Source: Microcaldota archaeon (GTDB taxonomy: Archaea > Micrarchaeota > Micrarchaeia > Micrarchaeales > CABMGC01). Taken from it: a DNA stretch of 64,000 bases. A program made the translations under genes and the position numbers. Each line of letters begins with the position of its first letter. The stretch's first letter is position 1. Where the stretch lies: the NCBI GenBank assembly GCA_021802765.1, contig JAJZRI010000001.1, positions 62,001 to 126,000 of the forward strand, read 5' to 3'. The notes under the pieces were generated by a model. It saw only the letters and a program-made list of their open reading frames with translations, did no database searches and was not told where the DNA came from. Shown in pieces: positions 59,250 through 64,000 of this stretch.

Positions 59250-60125
59250 CTAGAGCAGGGTGTATCCCGACTCCCATGATGAAGAATAAGAGACACTTGA
59301 TGATGTTGCACTATCAAAGTTTCCGGAATAATCTGCAACATTGCCGTTTAGAGGCCACCAACCTACGATGTGCGTGGGGTCTATAGGTGCGCCGCCGATG
59401 CCCTCTTGGTAAAGAGCATTTATCTCGTTAGCTGAAAGAGAAGTATTGTATGCTTGAACATTGGCAATCTCTCCAGTAAGATAACTTGCCACAGTATCTG
59501 TGCAATCACTTGGTCCAGGCTTGCAGCCACTTACAAAAGTCGTCCAATAATCCAGGGAGCCTGAGGGGGAGTGCTGGCCTGTGCCGCTTGCCTCAAGTGA
59601 CCCATCTACGTAAAGAGAGTATATGCCACTGGCTGTTGGATTATAACTAAAGGCGACAAAGTACCAACCTGGAGATGGAACCGAATAGGATATGGGAGCA
59701 TTATTCCAGATATCTCCCCATATTATCGGATACTGGGCACTTATGAATGGCATGCTCCACCCTCCTGATGGCGGTGAATTTACTACGCCGAATATAGGTC
59801 CGTTGGTAGTGGCAGACATATAGACCCAGGCAGATGCAGTAAGAGGATTGTTCTGGCCATAATAAGTTCCAAGTGGAGCATAAGCATAGCTGGTTCCACC
59901 GAGCCGCGCAACATACTGCGGGGCAGGGCCATTGCACTGGCCTTCAAGATTTGATCCATGAACAGTCTTTATCACTTCGCATGACCCTGCGGGGATACGT
60001 GGGACCGAATTTCCTGAGCTAAAGAATCCGAGTTGAAAGAGGGCAACTAGAACAATGGCAATTATCATTAGGGCCCAGCCATAGGTCATTAGATACTCCA
60101 TTGCGGACTGGAGCTTCAAGCGCAT
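59250..60125 (-). CDS. Pilin-like anchored LamG-domain protein, copy 1
   Basis: A 291-residue protein. QSAMEYLMTYGWALMIIAIVLVALFQLGFF (residues 6-35) is the class III (archaeal type IV pilin-like) signal, with cleavage expected before QSAMEYL. After ~20 residues the LamG/concanavalin-like sandwich begins (ASAWVYM, then VDGSL), and the C-terminus shows EIANVQAYNTSLSANEINALYQEGIGGAPIDPTHIVGWWPLNGN. Two internal Cys pairs are visible. Fourth (last transcribed) member of the array. Its promoter is CTTTTAAATC at about 60145-60157. Confidence 0.85.
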   Translation of the reverse strand: MRLKLQSAMEYLMTYGWALMIIAIVLVALFQLGFFSSGNSVPRIPAGSCEVIKTVHGSNLEGQCNGPAPQYVARLGGTSYAYAPLGTYYGQNNPLTASAWVYMSATTNGPIFGVVNSPPSGGWSMPFISAQYPIIWGDIWNNAPISYSVPSPGWYFVAFSYNPTASGIYSLYVDGSLEASGTGQHSPSGSLDYWTTFVSGCKPGPSDCTDTVASYLTGEIANVQAYNTSLSANEINALYQEGIGGAPIDPTHIVGWWPLNGNVADYSGNFDSATSSSVSYSSSWESGYTLL

Positions 60126-60186
60126 ATTATTCCTATCCCAATAAAGGATTTAAAAGAATGGTCATTGCTACTTGCCGATTGAACCA

Positions 60187-61089
60187 TCATGGTGAGGCGT
60201 ATCCAGACGCCCAGGTAGAGGTGTAGGAGACGCCACCCACAACTGCGCCGTTGTTATTGTTTCCCGAATAATCCTGCGCATTGCCATTGAGCGGCCACCA
60301 GCCGACGATGTGTGTCGGGTCGATTGGCGAGCCGCCGATGCCCTCCTGGTAAAGAGCGGTTATTTCAGTCGGCGATAGGGAGGTGTTATACACCTGCAAG
60401 TTGGATACCATTCCATTGAAATACATCCATCCATTTGCATACGGCCATGAAGTTGCATATCCAGTACCTATGAAATACAAATATTGGTTATTATATGATT
60501 CCTCTGAAGTCGATTGGGATCCAACAAACTGTCCGTCCAGATATAACGACTCGACGCCGTTTGAGTAGGTATCCACAAGCTGATGCCAGTTACTATTATT
60601 GTAGGAAACTGGTGTAACCAACTGAGACGAAGTGCTACCATGCCAAAAGACCGAGGACCTGATAAAACCGTTGCTGTCAAGATATATTGCAGGCACCCAG
60701 CCACCTGGTGCTCCGCCCGGCATCACATTATCATCTTGAGCAAATATTGCCCCGCTTTCAGAGGTCTTGAACCATGCTGAAAAAGTCAGAAAATAGCTAT
60801 TTGTAGATCCAGATGTTGGATAATTAAACGTGGCAGAAGGCAGAAGTAGATAGCCGTTGCCATTGAACTGCGCTACGAATTGTGGAGGCTGGTTATTGCA
60901 CTGGCCTGCGAGGCTGCTTCCAGCAGCTGTATGAACAGCCTGACAAGCGCCTGCTGATGCATGGGAGGAAAGATTGGTTCCATTGAAGACGCCCAACTGG
61001 AAAAGGGCAATTATCACTATAGCAATAGCAAGAACAGCCCACCCATAGGTCATCAGATACTCCATTGCCGGCTGGGATCTAAATGGCAT
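60187..61089 (-). CDS. Pilin-like anchored LamG-domain protein, copy 2
   Basis: A 300-residue paralog with the same QSAMEYL-type signal (QPAMEYLMTYGWAV), an ACQAVHTAAGSSLAGQC segment, a sandwich with TFSAWFKTSESGAIFAQDD, and the shared C-terminus IDPTHIVGWWPLNGNAQDYSG. Its own TATA-like CTTTTAAACT lies near 61110-61120. It is 61 bp upstream of copy 1. Confidence 0.85.
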   Translation of the reverse strand: MPFRSQPAMEYLMTYGWAVLAIAIVIIALFQLGVFNGTNLSSHASAGACQAVHTAAGSSLAGQCNNQPPQFVAQFNGNGYLLLPSATFNYPTSGSTNSYFLTFSAWFKTSESGAIFAQDDNVMPGGAPGGWVPAIYLDSNGFIRSSVFWHGSTSSQLVTPVSYNNSNWHQLVDTYSNGVESLYLDGQFVGSQSTSEESYNNQYLYFIGTGYATSWPYANGWMYFNGMVSNLQVYNTSLSPTEITALYQEGIGGSPIDPTHIVGWWPLNGNAQDYSGNNNNGAVVGGVSYTSTWASGYASP

Positions 61090-61137
61090 GATATTTTATC
61101 TGATAAAAAGTTTAAAAGAACCGAAGTAGGTATATGT

Positions 61138-62000
61138 TCAGGGCGCAATATATCCGGAGGTCCATGATCCATTGTATGATATATCTGTCGGAACGCCATT
61201 GTTGCCGTTTCCGCTGTAATCGTTTGCATTGCCATTGAGAGGCCACCAGCCGACGATGTGTGTCGGATCGATCGGCACGCCGCCGATGCCTTCGATGTAG
61301 AGAGCACTTATCTCACCTGAGGAGAGAGTAGTGTTGTATATCTGCACGTCAGCTACTTGACCTGAGGTGCAGCATCCAGTGCCCTGACCATATCCCATTA
61401 TGTTGAAGGATCCTCTGGACAGCGCGTTGAATGTGCCTGGACAGTAATCAACTGCAGCTATCTGTGATCCGTCTTGGTACAGCACTGCAGAAGGAGAGGA
61501 TAGACTAACAGTAGCTGCAACAAAATGCCACCTGCCGTCGCTGAGCTCTGGAGAAGAAGGGTAGTTCGCACAATTGGATACGGAAGAAGTATCTATGCAT
61601 ATGCCTAAGGCGCTTGCTGAATCTATAAGAAAGTTCCATCCCTGAGTTGATGCAGATCTTCCAACAATAGTCATAAAGCCGTTGTTGCGGGTGTTGATCC
61701 ACGCGGTTATTGTAAAAGTCGACGCGTCAAATGCGTCAGGATTGTTTATGTTTATTTCACTATTGTGATTCGTACTGAACTGGGCAACATACTGTGGTAT
61801 TGCGCTATTGCACTGACCTGCAAGGCTGCTTCCAGCAGCATTGTGAACGGCCTGACAGGCACCAGTAACAGAATGCGGAGTGAAACTTGAGTTGCTAAAA
61901 AACCTAATTGAAACATGGCTATTATCACTATTGCAACAGTAAGCAATGCCCACCCATAGGACAATAGGTATTCAATTGCCGATTGAAGCTTCAAATGCAT
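61138..62000 (-). pseudogene. Pilin-like anchored LamG-domain protein, copy 3, frameshifted
   Basis: The signal segment (MHLKLQSAIEYLLSYGWALLTVAIVIIAMFQLGF) is in one frame and the rest (SNSSFTPHSVTGACQAVHNAAGSSLAGQC... to GWWPLNGNANDYSGN) in another. The break is at an A6/T6 run (61897-61902); one extra T would restore the frame. So the gene is intact except for one base: a pseudogene, a phase-variable switch, or a sequencing slip. Confidence 0.8.
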
Positions 62001-62039
62001 ATGTAGGGAATCTGCATTAAAGATAAAAGACCTATCGGA

Positions 62040-62939
62040 TCAGGGCAGCACATATGCCGAAGTCCATGATCCATTATAAGATATCGATGATGGTATCCCA
62101 TTGTTGTAATCTCCGGAATAATCATTTGCATTGCCATTGAGAGGCCACCAGCCGACGATATGCGTAGGGTCGATTGGCGCTCCGCCGATGCCTTCCCGGT
62201 ATAGCAGGTTTATCTCATTGGAAGACAGCGAAGTGTTGTATATTTGCACGTTACTTATCTGCCCATTAAAATAATTGTTCCACGCCTGATGGTATCCTAT
62301 TATTGCAGGCCCCAGACCACTTATTGGCGATATAGCAGAACCAATCTGAGCTGTGCTCATGGGCACGATGACACCATCCACATATGCGGCTATAGCAGAC
62401 GGAGTTATAGGGTTTCCATTAGCTTCGGATAGAGTGCAGGCTATAAAATGCCATCTGCCATCATTTACAGCGGCTGACGTGTACCCACCTATCCATATAG
62501 CATTAGAATCAACGCCGCAGTTGATTGCACCTGGATGGCTTGACTGGCCGCCGTTATAGCCTATCTCAAGTGTGAAGCTCATGCCCGCTCCGCTACCGCG
62601 GTCCTGAAATATGGGATTTGCGCCTGCCGATGTTGTCATTACCCATGCAGTTATCGTATATGACGTTATGGATGTTTGATAGTATCCAGTGGATATGCTG
62701 CTGCTCTGGCCGTTGAACTGAGCAGTGTACTGGGGAATCTCATTTGTACATTGTCCAGCAAGATTACTTCCAGCTGCATTGTGCACTACCTCGCAGGCCC
62801 CTGCAATTGCACGAGATGCCAGATTAGAGCTATTGAATAGGCCCAGCTGTAACAAAGCAACAATTACTATTGCAACGATGAGTATTAACCAACCGTAGGT
62901 CATCAGATACTCCATTGCCGCCTGGAGCTTCAAGTGCAT
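62040..62939 (-). CDS. Pilin-like anchored LamG-domain protein, copy 4
   Basis: A 299-residue paralog starting MHLKLQAAMEYLMTYGWLILIVAIVIVALLQLGLF, with CEVVHNAAGSNLAGQC, a LamG sandwich (TITAWVMTT ... AAYVDGVIVPM) and the shared IDPTHIVGWWPLNGNANDYSGDYNNG end. First member of the array in transcription order. Its TATA-like CTTTTAAATC lies at about 62959-62970. Confidence 0.85.
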   Translation of the reverse strand: MHLKLQAAMEYLMTYGWLILIVAIVIVALLQLGLFNSSNLASRAIAGACEVVHNAAGSNLAGQCTNEIPQYTAQFNGQSSSISTGYYQTSITSYTITAWVMTTSAGANPIFQDRGSGAGMSFTLEIGYNGGQSSHPGAINCGVDSNAIWIGGYTSAAVNDGRWHFIACTLSEANGNPITPSAIAAYVDGVIVPMSTAQIGSAISPISGLGPAIIGYHQAWNNYFNGQISNVQIYNTSLSSNEINLLYREGIGGAPIDPTHIVGWWPLNGNANDYSGDYNNGIPSSISYNGSWTSAYVLP

Positions 62940-62970
62940 AATCCGATTTGCCGACCAAGATTTAAAAGTC

Positions 62971-63975
62971 TTATTTGACTTTATCCGAGAAGATGCTTAT
63001 TGCATCTGCAGTATCTTTGTCTTCAGTTGCGCTGAAGAGATCGGTCTGCTTGCCATCAAGCTCTAACCTTGGGTTGTCTAGCGCTGTAAGTGCTTTCTCC
63101 TTGCTTATGCCACTGGCAATCATCTTCCTAAGTATGAGTGGCTGGCTAACACCTTTGAGATCGGCTGATGCTATCTTTCCAAAGAAGTTGAATATCTCGA
63201 ACATGCCTTCGAAAGGCCCGGCTGAGAGATGCACGCAGTTATTTGCTATGGTAACTGATTCAAAGCCATAGCTCTTGGCTTCCCTGAAGAAGGTTCCCCT
63301 CATAGAATTCGGCTCGGCCTTTTCTGGGAACGTCGCCCCAACCATGCCATTCTTGAGCTTGCTCCATCCATTGTTGGAATGCAAAAGCATTAGCACTATC
63401 CGATGCGTATGGTCTGTGAAATATGCAAGCTGTTTTGGATGAAATCCGTTCACCAGCACCAGGTCCTTGCCGTCCTTCTTTATGTGACGCACGTAGAATC
63501 CGCTGCGAATCTTCACGGATTTATCCTCGAACCAGAGCTTGTCCAGGCTGTCGGGGGTCTCTTTGGGATAGGCCTTGAGGTACTCGTGACCCCCCATTAT
63601 CGCAAAATCGCCCAAGTGGTATGCTTCGGAGATCTTCTTCCTGCTTTCCGCATCCACATTCTTAGATGCCGAATTTGACATCACGTTTATGAAGCCATAG
63701 TGCCTTGCCATGATGTTGTGTTTTTCTAGCGCTGAGCCGTTTATGGCATACGTGCCCGCGATATCCACATTGAAATCCCTGAGCTTTGAGAGTATCATGC
63801 CGACGGACTTGACTGCGTCCGATTCATTTAGCATGAAGATTTCCGGCTTTACGAAGAAGATTAACTCGTTTGAGTAATCACCTTCCCCAAATCTTGCCTC
63901 TTCAATCATATCGACGTCGCTGCACTTCATCGCCGTGCCAACTATCCGGCTGCTCAGGTCGTTAATATTTTCCAT
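62971..63975 (-). CDS. Divergent nucleoside-diphosphate-kinase-like protein
   Basis: A 335-residue protein. The first ~70 residues (ELIFFVKPEIFMLNESDAVKSVGMILSKLRDF) recall the NDK start (KPD becomes KPE). After a ~110-residue insertion, MVGATFPEKAEPNSMRGTFF and IANNCVHLSAGPFEGMFEIFNFFG match the NDK block around the catalytic histidine (H249) and its substrate loop. It is twice the usual size, so activity cannot be assumed. A C-terminal ~70-residue helix-rich tail is extra. ATG 63975 chosen over the TTG at 63978. Confidence 0.6.
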   Translation of the reverse strand: MENINDLSSRIVGTAMKCSDVDMIEEARFGEGDYSNELIFFVKPEIFMLNESDAVKSVGMILSKLRDFNVDIAGTYAINGSALEKHNIMARHYGFINVMSNSASKNVDAESRKKISEAYHLGDFAIMGGHEYLKAYPKETPDSLDKLWFEDKSVKIRSGFYVRHIKKDGKDLVLVNGFHPKQLAYFTDHTHRIVLMLLHSNNGWSKLKNGMVGATFPEKAEPNSMRGTFFREAKSYGFESVTIANNCVHLSAGPFEGMFEIFNFFGKIASADLKGVSQPLILRKMIASGISKEKALTALDNPRLELDGKQTDLFSATEDKDTADAISIFSDKVK

Positions 63976-64000
63976 CAAAACAACTCATCGGATTCAAATG

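Noticed and set aside
1-64000. CRISPR array or cas genes
   Set aside because: No regularly spaced repeats of 20-40 bp with unique spacers were seen, and no Cas protein motifs; the 18-bp repeat at 40842 is coding and has no spacers.
1-64000. rRNA genes, replication origin or prophage
   Set aside because: No rRNA-like segments, Cdc6/Orc genes or phage structural genes are visible. The AT-rich intergenic regions lack repeated origin-box motifs.

Overview
The window reads as a chromosomal segment of a DPANN archaeon, most likely Candidatus Micrarchaeota (ARMAN-like). This is inferred from gene content and not from a database search. Archaeal markers are TFB, aIF5A, ribosomal proteins S24e and S27ae, a Hel308 helicase, an archaeal-type ATP-dependent DNA ligase, two FtsZ paralogs plus SepF, archaeal TATA-box promoters with many apparently leaderless starts, and several pilin-like surface proteins beginning with a QSAMEYL-type class III signal. 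Genes are dense, often overlap by a few bases, and use TTG or GTG starts freely.

Region by region. 1-5 kb: a clipped peroxiredoxin, a GTPase-less EF-Tu/SelB-like protein, a membrane PLD-like protein, a SIMPL-domain surface protein and the tyrA/pheA pair. 5-12 kb: transporters (MFS, DHA2 MFS, EamA), a phosphoglycerate-mutase-like phosphatase, ribulose-phosphate epimerase and a LOG-like protein, ending at tRNA-Thr(UGU). 12-24 kb: an informational and division block with speD, hel308, sepF, trmJ-like, S27ae, S24e, aIF5A, a phosphoesterase, two ftsZ genes, MGMT, DNA ligase and a HemK2-like methyltransferase. 23.4-28.5 kb: a complete suf iron-sulfur operon headed by a Cys-rich HTH regulator, with a perfect 17-bp dyad over its promoter. 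28.5-34.9 kb: cytidine deaminase, a flavin-type oxidoreductase, a PH/rhodanese-like protein, an mscL-msrB-msrA operon, a metal P-type ATPase, dienelactone hydrolase and TspO. 35-39 kb: threonine catabolism (kbl and tdh, divergent) and a two-HTH Lrp-like regulator. 39-47 kb: a surface protein with Ig-like domains and a Thr/Ser linker, a methyltransferase, an SPFH protein, TFB and a GT-C glycosyltransferase.

47-55.5 kb is the accessory part: an IS200/IS605 transposase remnant, a dispersed 43-bp repeat, an M20 peptidase, a chorismate mutase-acetyltransferase fusion preceded by a 56-aa gene, a second Lrp-like regulator, an AT-rich membrane protein, and a LAGLIDADG endonuclease gene that runs into tRNA-Thr(CGU). 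55.5-64 kb: a large beta-helix surface protein, SufT, a PadR regulator divergent from a small Cys-rich protein, a tandem array of four pilin-anchored LamG paralogs (one frameshifted at a homopolymer), and a divergent NDK-like protein.

Several genes connect. Chorismate mutase, PheA and TyrA together give the prephenate branch to Phe and Tyr. TDH and KBL convert threonine to glycine and acetyl-CoA. SpeD feeds polyamine synthesis needed to modify aIF5A. SufBCDS and SufT build Fe-S clusters beside methionine-sulfoxide repair. The best candidates for undescribed biology are the chorismate mutase-GNAT fusion with its small upstream gene, the homing-endonuclease/tRNA overlap, the Suf regulator with its operator, the Lys-rich/double-UAG/Cys-rich mini-ORF, and the LamG surface array.
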